DNA of 64,000 nt from Cytobacillus sp. FSL H8-0458. Its GTDB lineage: Bacteria > Bacillota > Bacilli > Bacillales > Cytobacillaceae. Shown piece after piece: positions 52,751 to 60,299 of this stretch (position 1 is the stretch's first letter; each line of letters opens with the position of its first letter). Below the pieces are notes generated by a model. The model was not told the DNA's origin, did not search any database, and saw nothing but the letters and a program-made list of their open reading frames with translations. Location of the stretch: NCBI RefSeq assembly GCF_038002165.1, contig NZ_JBBOBR010000001.1, forward strand, positions 868,001 to 932,000. The letters run 5' to 3'. Made by a program: the position numbers and the translations under genes.

Positions 52751-53110
52751 ATGAACAAATATGAAGCTGAATTCAGTAACTTAGTGCGCTCCTTCCGAAA
52801 AAAACATATGGGCAAAGGGCCAAGCAAGGTTAAGACTACTTTCTGCAAAAATTGGGCCATATGTGAAATGGAAGGCAATTTATCTCCTGTGGAAAAATTT
52901 ATAGCGAGTGCAGATGAAGGGAAGCAAATGCTTCGGGCTGCCAGAACAGAGATGGTCAAGGAAATGTATAAAAAAAATCGGCCGGCAGAAATGGAAGATT
53001 TTTTGCAGGCAAGGCTAATAGATCTTTTTGTGGATATTGATATAGAACGGGATTTTGGAATGTCGGTATTTGTATTCGATCAGGACATTCAAAGCAAGTT
53101 TATGGAATAA
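52751..53110 (+). CDS. DUF2294 / MpsC family protein
   Basis: Protein of 119 aa with the DUF2294 core GKGPSKVKTTFCKNWAICEMEGNLSPVEKF and a C-terminal DIDIERDFGMSVFVFDQDI. The family was renamed MpsC after a Na+-translocating system of staphylococci, but this copy is alone, without MpsA/MpsB-type genes. ATG 52751 follows GAGGG at 7 bases; the longer in-frame extension upstream has no site. Divergent from fdhD. Confidence 0.8.
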   Translation: MNKYEAEFSNLVRSFRKKHMGKGPSKVKTTFCKNWAICEMEGNLSPVEKFIASADEGKQMLRAARTEMVKEMYKKNRPAEMEDFLQARLIDLFVDIDIERDFGMSVFVFDQDIQSKFME

Positions 53111-53156
53111 AAAGACTGAAATCTGGAAGATATATTCTGGATTCCAGTCTTTTTTA
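53109..53156 (+). terminator. Terminator of the DUF2294 gene
   Basis: Long stem with outer arms AAAAGACTG / CAGTCTTTT and inner AATC-TGGAA / TTC-GGATT pairing, then TTTATTTTTTT. Confidence 0.8.
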
Positions 53157-53271
53157 TTTTTTTGGTATCCTTCTTAAAACTCACGTTGGATATCTTTATT
53201 GTGTAAAATAGGGAATTATGTCACATGAGAATAGCGAAAAAAGGGGTTTAATGTCACGTTTGAAATATTTT

Positions 53272-53288
53272 TGTAATATTACTCTAAC
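53272..53288 (+). promoter_or_regulatory. WalR-like direct-repeat site
   Basis: TGTAAT-5-TCTAAC matches the WalR direct repeat TGTWAH-5-TGTWAH with one mismatch. It is centred about 42 bases before the start predicted from an extended -10 (TGGTATAAT, 53307-53315). WalR activates cwlO-type hydrolase genes in B. subtilis. Confidence 0.55.
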
Positions 53289-53431
53289 AAGTCTGTCAAA
53301 TAAGGATGGTATAATCCTCCATGGAAAGACAAATTTACTAGAGACATAACTGAAAAGATATACATAGATAAATAGTTTGATATACGGCTGTTTAATAGAC
53401 CGAGTACATATTAGAAAGCAGGGTAATGACT

Positions 53432-54733
53432 TTGAAAAAAAGGCTCCTCGTTTTAAATACGACAATTATTCTTGGGCTTGGAAGTGCTTTTTCAATACCG
53501 GGTGTAAATGCTGAATCAATTAATAAGCTCGAGAATCAAAAAAGCCAAATCCAGCAGCAGCGCTCTAATTTGCAGGCTACATTGGCTGAAGCTGATAAGG
53601 AACTGGTAAGTGTACTTAAAGAAATTGCAGAGTTAAATGCTAAAATTACTAAAGTTGAAAAAGCAATTGAAGATAATAATAAATTAATAGCAGAAACGGA
53701 AACTAATATTGCCAGCACAAAAGCCGAAGTAGATCAATTGAAGGCAGAAATGGCGATCATCCAGGAAAGAATTGAAAAGAGAAGTGCTATCCTGAAACAG
53801 CGTGCACAATCTTTTCAGGAAAGCGGCGGAACAGTTGCATACCTGGATGTTCTTCTTGGGGCTTCCAGTTTCAGTGATTTCGTTGACCGTGTCGGGGCAG
53901 TAACCACATTTGTGCAGGCGGACAAACAATTACTGGAAGAACAGGAACAGGATAAAAAAGCTTTTGAAGAAAAGAAGGCTGCAGTGGAAGAAGAGCTAGC
54001 AGGATTAACAAGCATGATGACTGAGTTAAAGGGCATGCAGGCTACTATGGAAGAGCAAAAACAGCAAAATAGCTCATTAATCCAGCAATTAAAAGAAAAG
54101 GAAAACTCTATTGCTGCTAAAAAGGCAAAGCTGCAGAGTGAAGATGTTAAATATGCATCATTGATTGCTCAAATCGAACAAAGCATTGAGGCCCAGGCAG
54201 CACCGGCAGCTCAGTCTGTACCGTCAGCCCAGTCAGTGGCTTCAGCACCATCAGGCTCGGCTGCGGCCAATACGCAAAAAACTGCTGCCCAAAAAACAAA
54301 AGGCTCCAGCTCCTCTGCTCCAAAGCCAAGCGTTAATGGCGGAAGCGCAATTAGCATTGTTACAACAGCAGGTAATAAATATATCGGTAATTCTGTTTAT
54401 GTGTTTGGCGGCGGCAGAAATGCTTATGATATCGCAAATGGAAGATTTGATTGCTCAGGCTTTGTACACTGGTCATTCTCCCAAGCAGGGATCAGTGTCG
54501 GAGCAAGCACAGATTCTCTTAAATTTGCCGGACGCCAGGTTTCAGCAAGCGAGATGAGAGCGGGAGACCTTGTTTTCTTTGATACCTACAAGAGGGACGG
54601 CCATGTAGGCATTTACCTTGGCGGCGGTAAATTTATCGGTTCCCAAAGCTCTACGGGTGTTGCGATTGCAAATATGTCCAGCGGCTATTGGAAAACTACA
54701 TTTAACGGCCGTGTTGTACGCGTTATAGAATAG
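53432..54733 (+). CDS. CwlO-like NlpC/P60 peptidoglycan endopeptidase
   Basis: Secreted hydrolase (433 aa). Signal peptide (ending near VNA-ES), a long coiled coil (about 30-250, PcsB/CwlO N-terminal type), an Ala/Ser/Pro/Gln-rich linker and a C-terminal NlpC/P60 domain with catalytic Cys341 in FDCSGFVHWSF and His in DGHVGIYLG. It should cleave gamma-D-Glu-diamino acid bonds during elongation. TTG 53432 has a better-spaced AGCAGGG than ATG 53426, which is the alternative. About 110 bases of untranslated leader separate promoter and start. Confidence 0.88.
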   Translation: MKKRLLVLNTTIILGLGSAFSIPGVNAESINKLENQKSQIQQQRSNLQATLAEADKELVSVLKEIAELNAKITKVEKAIEDNNKLIAETETNIASTKAEVDQLKAEMAIIQERIEKRSAILKQRAQSFQESGGTVAYLDVLLGASSFSDFVDRVGAVTTFVQADKQLLEEQEQDKKAFEEKKAAVEEELAGLTSMMTELKGMQATMEEQKQQNSSLIQQLKEKENSIAAKKAKLQSEDVKYASLIAQIEQSIEAQAAPAAQSVPSAQSVASAPSGSAAANTQKTAAQKTKGSSSSAPKPSVNGGSAISIVTTAGNKYIGNSVYVFGGGRNAYDIANGRFDCSGFVHWSFSQAGISVGASTDSLKFAGRQVSASEMRAGDLVFFDTYKRDGHVGIYLGGGKFIGSQSSTGVAIANMSSGYWKTTFNGRVVRVIE

Positions 54734-54740
54734 TGAAATG

Positions 54741-54780
54741 AACCTGACTTACATGTGAAAACGTGGAAGTCAGGTTTTTT
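54741..54780 (+). terminator. Terminator of the NlpC/P60 gene
   Basis: AACCTGACTT / AAGTCAGGTT outer stem with an ACATG/CGTGG inner stem, then TTTTTT. Confidence 0.88.
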
Positions 54781-54789
54781 TGATCTTAT

Positions 54790-55070
54790 CTGAGTTAGAG
54801 GTAGAAACAGGTTCGGACTCAAGTTATTGAATTTGCAGCTCCTGAGTCCGAAGTAGAACCAAGTTCAGACTTAAATTTCAGGATTTGACCTGTCAGAGTC
54901 GGAAGTTACTCCAAGTTCGGACTCAGTTTACAAGATTTGCTCCATCTGAGTCAGAAGTTACTCCAAGTTCGGACTCAATCTCCTATATTCCCTCTATTTG
55001 AGTCAGAAGTTACGCCAGGTTCGGCCCTCATCTCCTAGATTTCCTCCACATGAGTCCGAATTTGCCCCCA
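54790..55070. repeat. Tandem 52-bp repeat, five full units plus a partial
   Basis: Units start at 54790, 54842, 54894, 54946 and 54998, with a partial sixth at 55050; the period is exactly 52 bp. Each unit holds an inverted pair GAGTCnGAA ... TTCGGACTC with an 11-base loop, so each can fold into a hairpin; the middle units (3 and 4) are the most alike. No ORF runs through it and 52 is not a multiple of 3. It fills the gap between the NlpC/P60 terminator and the glycolate regulator. Confidence 0.85.
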
Positions 55071-55166
55071 GCGCCCAAACAAAAACCCTATCCATAAAAA
55101 ACTTTCAAATTTTTAATAGATTCAAAATATTTTATTGATTATTACAATTAAGCGTGATTAAATAGT

Positions 55167-55179
55167 AAATAACAAACAA
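55167..55179. promoter_or_regulatory. Half-site of the glycolate operator
   Basis: AAATAACAAACAA upstream of the regulator gene matches the right half of the 21-bp operator found before glcE and glcB. Possible autoregulation. Confidence 0.4.
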
Positions 55180-55222
55180 CTTATCAGATATGTGATGTCT
55201 GCAAAGAAAGGGGGGCGTGAGG

Positions 55223-55915
55223 ATGAATGTGAAAAAGATTTCAACACGCAAAATTTCTGAGATTGCTGCTGAGCAAATTGAAGATATGATTGCCAAAGGA
55301 TCCTTTAAACCTGGGGATAAGCTTCCTTCAGTAAGAGAGCTGTGCGAATTATTCGGTGTCGGACGGTCAGCTGTCAGAGACGCCCTAACCTCTTTGCAGG
55401 GCAAAGGAATTGTGCAGGTTAAGCAGGGGGAAGGCACTTATATAACCAGGTTTGATTCTTCTAAGCTGTTTATCAATCCGCATTTGCATCCGGACATAAA
55501 AGACATCCAGGAGTTGTTCCAGGCAAGAAAAATGGTGGAAACAGGGCTTGCTGAAATGGCAGCTGCAAATCGGTCGGATAAGGATTTGGCAATGATGAAG
55601 ACGCTGATTTCCGATGCAGCCATACATGGATGGGAGGAGGATTACCAGTTTCATATGGCGATTGCCCGTGCAGCAGGTAATGATATCCTTATCCAATTTG
55701 TGCAGTTCATTTCTGAAACATTGAAAAAGTCCATGATTGATTTTCACCATTACCTTGAAACACGGGCTGACATTGCGAGAAAAATTGAGGAACAGCATTT
55801 GGAAATCTATTTGTCTATTGAAAATAAGCAGCCCGATCAGGCACATAAAAACATGGTTGACCATTTAGAATTGGTTGAGAAACTATTGCAGATGAGTATC
55901 CTTCAGGAGCAATGA
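55223..55915 (+). CDS. FadR-subfamily GntR regulator of glycolate genes
   Basis: Protein of 230 aa: N-terminal winged helix (GSFKPGDKLPSVRELCELFGVGRSAVRDALTSLQGKGIVQVKQGEGTYI) and a C-terminal FCD ligand domain with metal-type residues (HGWEEDYQFHMAIARAAGN). GlcC/LldR-like proteins of this group sense glycolate or lactate. ATG 55223 sits 7 bases after GGGGGG; GTG 55217 is too close to it. Lies immediately upstream of glcEFD and probably binds the shared operator. Confidence 0.88.
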   Translation: MNVKKISTRKISEIAAEQIEDMIAKGSFKPGDKLPSVRELCELFGVGRSAVRDALTSLQGKGIVQVKQGEGTYITRFDSSKLFINPHLHPDIKDIQELFQARKMVETGLAEMAAANRSDKDLAMMKTLISDAAIHGWEEDYQFHMAIARAAGNDILIQFVQFISETLKKSMIDFHHYLETRADIARKIEEQHLEIYLSIENKQPDQAHKNMVDHLELVEKLLQMSILQEQ

Positions 55916-55941
55916 TGTTTTTTTGAATTTTACCAGAAACA

Positions 55942-55962
55942 TTGTTTGTTATTACGAAACAA
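55942..55962. promoter_or_regulatory. Glycolate operator before glcE
   Basis: Inverted repeat with arms TTGTTT and AAACAA. On the minus strand it contains GTTTCGTAATAA, identical to the site before glcB; the two 21-bp sequences differ at two positions. It lies between the regulator stop and the glcE ribosome binding site. Confidence 0.7.
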
Positions 55963-55977
55963 AAGGCGGTGGATAGT

Positions 55978-57300
55978 TTGATTGCAGCAGAATCAATAAG
56001 TGAGTTAAAGGCTTCTTTAAGAGAAGACCAGATTAGTAAAAATGAAGCTTTAAGCCCATTTGGCAATTCCGGAGATATGGTTGTTTTTCCGGAAACAGAA
56101 GAGGAAATTGCAGCTGTACTTAAGCATTCAGATTCGAATGGTTTAACCATCAACATTATGGGCGGAGGCACAAAGCGGGGATTCGGTGGCTTAACCGAAA
56201 AAACGGATATTCTTCTATCGCTTGAAAAATATACAGGGATTGTGGAACACACGCCCGGTGATATGACGTTAACGGTAAAAGCTGGAACTCGCTTTAAAGA
56301 TCTTCAGGATTATCTCGCACAGCATAATCAAAAAATATCACTCGATCCTTATTGGCCTGAAAATGCCACAATAGGCGGGATCATTGCAGCAAATGAAAGC
56401 GGACCCAAAAGATTGGGCTACGGTTCAGCCCGTGATGCAGTCATTGGTTTAAGGACTGTATACCCTGATGGAAAAGTAATCCGATCCGGTGGAAGAGTCG
56501 TAAAAAATGTGGCCGGCTATGATATGAATAAACTATTTATTGGGGCGATGGGCACACTTGGTGTCATTTCTGAGATCACCTTAAAGCTTCGCCCTATACC
56601 TAAGTGCGAGAGCCTGGTTCTTGTTTTGTTTCCACAAGGAAACCTGGAGGGAATTAAAGCTTTTGCAGTGAAGGTTTTGGATTCTATGATTGAACCTGTC
56701 TCACTTGAACTCCTGAATCCGGCACTTTCTGATAAGCTAGCCGGAATAAAGGCCTACACTATAGCGATGGGTTTTGAAGATGTGGAAAGCTCTGTCCGCT
56801 ATCAGGAAGAATTCGTGAGGAATATGCTGCCTGATGATGCGAAATTGTTTATAAATCCAAAGGAAAAAGCCGATTTGTTTTGGCACCGGTTTTACAGGCA
56901 CATCCCCAATGGATTGGATGGGGAATTGCCAATCCAAACCGAAGCCATCCTTAAAATTGGAACTGTAAATCTTGAAGCGTTGAACTTGTTAAAGGAAGCG
57001 GAACTGCTGCAGGACCGATTTAATGTTGAGATCGAGTCGCATGGAGGACTTGGCCACGGATTGAGTCAAGTAACCATCAGAGGTGCAGAATCTGATGTCG
57101 CCAATGCCGCTGCCCATGTAAGGCAAATCGCTGAAAAAGCCGGCGGCTATGCGATTATCAAGCATTTGCCATTGAATCTTCGGAAACAAGTCGAGATATG
57201 GGGCAATAAACCGTCTTATTTCTTTTTGCTGCAGGGCATTAAAACAAAGGTTGATCCAAATAAAACATTAAATCCAAACAGATTTATAGGAGGGATTTAA
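55978..57300 (+). CDS. glcE: Glycolate oxidase FAD-binding subunit GlcE-like
   Basis: FAD_binding_4 protein (440 aa). The PP-loop region GGGTKRGFGGL and the block GGIIAANESGPKRLGYGSARDAVIGLRTVYPDGKVIRSGGRVVKNVAGYDMNKLFIGAMGTLGVISEITLKLRP are characteristic of GlcE. TTG 55978 follows AAAAGGCGG; an in-frame TTG at 55942 would place the operator inside the gene and has no site. First of the glcEFD operon that oxidises glycolate to glyoxylate and feeds the quinone pool. Confidence 0.88.
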   Translation: MIAAESISELKASLREDQISKNEALSPFGNSGDMVVFPETEEEIAAVLKHSDSNGLTINIMGGGTKRGFGGLTEKTDILLSLEKYTGIVEHTPGDMTLTVKAGTRFKDLQDYLAQHNQKISLDPYWPENATIGGIIAANESGPKRLGYGSARDAVIGLRTVYPDGKVIRSGGRVVKNVAGYDMNKLFIGAMGTLGVISEITLKLRPIPKCESLVLVLFPQGNLEGIKAFAVKVLDSMIEPVSLELLNPALSDKLAGIKAYTIAMGFEDVESSVRYQEEFVRNMLPDDAKLFINPKEKADLFWHRFYRHIPNGLDGELPIQTEAILKIGTVNLEALNLLKEAELLQDRFNVEIESHGGLGHGLSQVTIRGAESDVANAAAHVRQIAEKAGGYAIIKHLPLNLRKQVEIWGNKPSYFFLLQGIKTKVDPNKTLNPNRFIGGI

Positions 57301-58659
57301 ATGAGCGTGCGGGAACTCGATTTAAAGCAAGAACCGCCATGTACTTCCGGATTGGGAAATTATTTATGGAGCGATCCGCCCGATGAAAAGAAATGGGCTG
57401 ACTGTGTCCATTGCGGCATGTGTCTGGAATCCTGCCCGACATATGAACAGACAGGCCAGGAACAGCATTCTCCAAGGGGCCGGGTTCACTTAATCAAATC
57501 GGTGGCAGAAGGGAAGCTTCAAGTAAATGAGCAATTCATGGACCCGGTGTTTCAATGTCTGGATTGCCGCGCCTGTACAACTGCATGCCCGGCTGATGTC
57601 GATGTGGGCGGTTTGATTGAGGAAGCACGGGGCCAGATTCGTCAGGCAATGCCATTAACAGGTGTAAAAGGAGCCATAAGTAAATTTTTTCTTCATGATC
57701 TATTCCCGCACCAGAATCGCTTAAATACGCTCGGCAGCCTTCTGAGATTCTATCAAAAAAGCGGCATGCAAAAAGCTGTCCGGAAAACAAAATTAATCAA
57801 TGTCATGCCGCAGCACCTCGTAGATATGGAATCCATTATGCCTGAAGTGAAAGAGCCTGTTAAAAAGAAATATAAAGACGTAAAAGTAATAAAAGCAACT
57901 GGGGAGACAAAGCAGGAAGTTGCCATGCTGACCGGCTGTGTAATGGATGTCATGTTCAGTGATATTAATGAATCCACCATCAGCGTACTGACCAGGAATG
58001 GAAATGATGTTGTCATTCCACAAAAGCAGACTTGCTGCGGAGCCCTGCATGTTCACGCGGGAGACCGTGATATGGGCAGAAAGCTGGCAAAGCAGAATAT
58101 GGAGGCATTCAAGGACTTTGATAAAGTGATTGTTAATGCTGCCGGCTGCGGATGCATGATGAAGGAATACGCAGAATTATTTAAGGAAGACCCGGAAATG
58201 CATGCAAAAGCGGAAGAGTTTTCCGAAAAGGTAGAGGATATTTCAAAATTTCTTCATGAAACAGGCTATGAAAAGCCAAAGGCTGAGATGAACACTAGAA
58301 TTACTTATCATGATGCCTGCCATTTAGCGCATGGACAGGGGATCCGTCAGCAGCCGCGCGATATTCTCCTTGATATTCCCGGTGTAGACATGGTTCATAT
58401 GCCTAATTCAGACCGCTGCTGCGGAAGTGCAGGAATCTACAATATTACCAATCCTGAAATGGCCAATGCCGTCCTTGAAAGCAAAATGGAGAATGTTCCC
58501 GATGATGTTGAAATGATCTCTATGGGTAATCCCGGCTGTATGCTGCAGATGGCAATGGGAGTTCAAAAATACGGCAGAAACCAGAAAATCGTCCATACAG
58601 TCCAGCTTCTGGACTGGGCTTATCAAAAGGAAGACCGTATGCGGGAGGGAGAAGAGTGA
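57301..58659 (+). CDS. glcF: Glycolate oxidase iron-sulfur subunit GlcF
   Basis: Protein of 452 aa with two [4Fe-4S] motifs (CVHCGMCLESCPTY, CLDCRACTTACPAD) and two CCG domains (QKQTCCGALHVHAGD, SDRCCGSAGIYN) typical of GlcF and heterodisulfide reductase-like electron carriers. The ATG follows the glcE stop without a gap and the stop overlaps glcD (GTGA). Confidence 0.92.
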   Translation: MSVRELDLKQEPPCTSGLGNYLWSDPPDEKKWADCVHCGMCLESCPTYEQTGQEQHSPRGRVHLIKSVAEGKLQVNEQFMDPVFQCLDCRACTTACPADVDVGGLIEEARGQIRQAMPLTGVKGAISKFFLHDLFPHQNRLNTLGSLLRFYQKSGMQKAVRKTKLINVMPQHLVDMESIMPEVKEPVKKKYKDVKVIKATGETKQEVAMLTGCVMDVMFSDINESTISVLTRNGNDVVIPQKQTCCGALHVHAGDRDMGRKLAKQNMEAFKDFDKVIVNAAGCGCMMKEYAELFKEDPEMHAKAEEFSEKVEDISKFLHETGYEKPKAEMNTRITYHDACHLAHGQGIRQQPRDILLDIPGVDMVHMPNSDRCCGSAGIYNITNPEMANAVLESKMENVPDDVEMISMGNPGCMLQMAMGVQKYGRNQKIVHTVQLLDWAYQKEDRMREGEE

Positions 58660-60116
58660 AAGCAAAAGACCGGGTTAAATCAAAGGACAAACACATCTTA
58701 AATTTGGCTGATATCGTTGGCGGTGCCCGTTCCATTCTTTACCTGAAAGAAGATCTGGTTGCCTATGACTGTGACGGCTTTACGATTCATAAACATTTGC
58801 CGAAGGCCGTCGTTTTTCCTAAAAACACACAAGAAGTGGCGGAGATTGTTAAATATTGCTCTGAAAACGATCTTCCCTTCCTGGCAAGGGGAGCAGGAAC
58901 AGGGCTTAGCGGCGGAGCCATACCGCTTAATGGAGAAATCATTATCAGTATGGTCAGGATGAAAAAGCTTATTAGCGTAGATCTGGAAAATCGCCGTGCC
59001 GTTGTAGAGCCTGGATTTGTCAATCTGAAACTCACCAATTCCATATCCGATAAAGGGTATTATTACGCACCAGATCCATCAAGCCAATATTGCTGTACAA
59101 TTGGGGGCAATGTGGCAGAAAATGCCGGCGGTGCACATTGTCTGAAATACGGAGTCACGACAAACCATATTCTTGGACTTGAAGTGGTCATGCCCAATGG
59201 AGAAATAGTGGAAATTGGTAAAGACGGTATTCCGGATGCTCCTGGATATGATTTGCTTGGTCTGATCACAGGTTCTGAAGGAACCCTTGGCATTGTAACA
59301 AAAATAACAGTGAGGGTTCTGAAAAATCCTGAAGGAAAACAGACCGTTCTTGCCTACTTTGATCGTGTTGATGATGGTAGCCAGGCTGTATCGGACATAA
59401 TTTCTGCAGGTATAGTGCCGGCAGCCCTTGAAATGATGGATAAAACTGCGATTGAAGGGGTGGAAGCTGCTGCTTTTCCGGTAGGCCATCCAAAAGATAT
59501 CGAAGCAGTGCTCCTGATTGAAGTGGATGGGATTGCTGCGGGAATTCAGGAACAGATTGACCAGATCCTCGAGGTATGCCGAAAGAGGAATGTCCGTGAA
59601 GTCCGGGCGGCTGGAAGTGAAGAGGAAAGAGCCAGATGGTGGGCGAACCGGAAGACAGGCTTTGGTGCAATGGGAGCCATTTCTCCTGATTATCTGGTTC
59701 AGGATGGGGTTATTCCCCGAAGCAGGCTGCCTGAGGTTTTAAACAGAATCAATCAGATCAGCAGTGAATCGGGTTTGAGGATTGCGAATATTTTTCATGC
59801 AGGAGACGGAAATCTTCACCCCCTTGTTCTTTTTGATGCACGGGTACCAGGAGAATCAGAGAAAGCACTTGAAGCTGGAAGTCAATGCCTGAAGGTATGT
59901 GCGGATGTTGGAGGGACCATTACTGGAGAACATGGTGTCGGTATTGAGAAACGGGAAGAAATGCGATTTGTTTTCACAGAAGAGGAAATCGCTGCCCAGA
60001 CAGAAATCCGGGAAGTCTTTAATCCTCATAATCTGCTGAATGCAGGAAAGCTGTTCCCATCGCCGGGCAGATGTGCCGAAGTTAAAAAAGAGATGAAAAC
60101 CCAGGCAATTTCATAG
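58656..60116 (+). CDS. glcD: Glycolate oxidase subunit GlcD
   Basis: FAD-linked dehydrogenase subunit (486 aa). FAD-binding blocks LARGAGTGLSGGAIPLNGEI, GNVAENAGGAHCLKYGVTTNHILGLEVVMPNGEIVEIG and GSEGTLGIVTKITVR, and the C-terminal HAGDGNLHPLVLFD and GGTITGEHGVGIEKR motifs place it in the GlcD/LDH-D family. GTG start overlapping glcF. With GlcE and GlcF it forms the membrane-linked glycolate dehydrogenase. Confidence 0.93.
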   Translation: MKAKDRVKSKDKHILNLADIVGGARSILYLKEDLVAYDCDGFTIHKHLPKAVVFPKNTQEVAEIVKYCSENDLPFLARGAGTGLSGGAIPLNGEIIISMVRMKKLISVDLENRRAVVEPGFVNLKLTNSISDKGYYYAPDPSSQYCCTIGGNVAENAGGAHCLKYGVTTNHILGLEVVMPNGEIVEIGKDGIPDAPGYDLLGLITGSEGTLGIVTKITVRVLKNPEGKQTVLAYFDRVDDGSQAVSDIISAGIVPAALEMMDKTAIEGVEAAAFPVGHPKDIEAVLLIEVDGIAAGIQEQIDQILEVCRKRNVREVRAAGSEEERARWWANRKTGFGAMGAISPDYLVQDGVIPRSRLPEVLNRINQISSESGLRIANIFHAGDGNLHPLVLFDARVPGESEKALEAGSQCLKVCADVGGTITGEHGVGIEKREEMRFVFTEEEIAAQTEIREVFNPHNLLNAGKLFPSPGRCAEVKKEMKTQAIS

Positions 60117-60186
60117 GGAGTTCCCAGCCTTTCCTGGTGAAAGGCTGGCATTGAGATCAGAGAAGAATAAAATTGTGTGAAAATTA

Positions 60187-60216
60187 TTGAAAATACTTTT
60201 GGAAACATGCTATTAT
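60187..60216 (+). promoter_or_regulatory. Promoter of glcB
   Basis: -35 TTGAAA (60187-60192), 18-base spacer and an extended -10 TGCTATTAT (60208-60216). Transcription should start near 60223, just before the operator. Confidence 0.65.
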
Positions 60217-60240
60217 TTTTTTAAGAGAAAGTTAGAAACG

Positions 60241-60261
60241 CTGTTTCGTAATAAGAAACAA
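60241..60261. promoter_or_regulatory. Glycolate operator before glcB
   Basis: TGTTTC-7-GAAACA perfect inverted repeat containing GTTTCGTAATAA. Positioned about +20 to +38 of the predicted transcript, a block position for a repressor. Same site as 55942-55962 in opposite orientation. Confidence 0.7.
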
Positions 60262-60299
60262 CCGAAATTAAAAGCAGCAATCAAAGGAGGAAATGAATA

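Noticed and set aside
55942-55977. Upstream TTG start for GlcE
   Set aside because: It would put the conserved operator inside the coding region and lacks a ribosome binding site.
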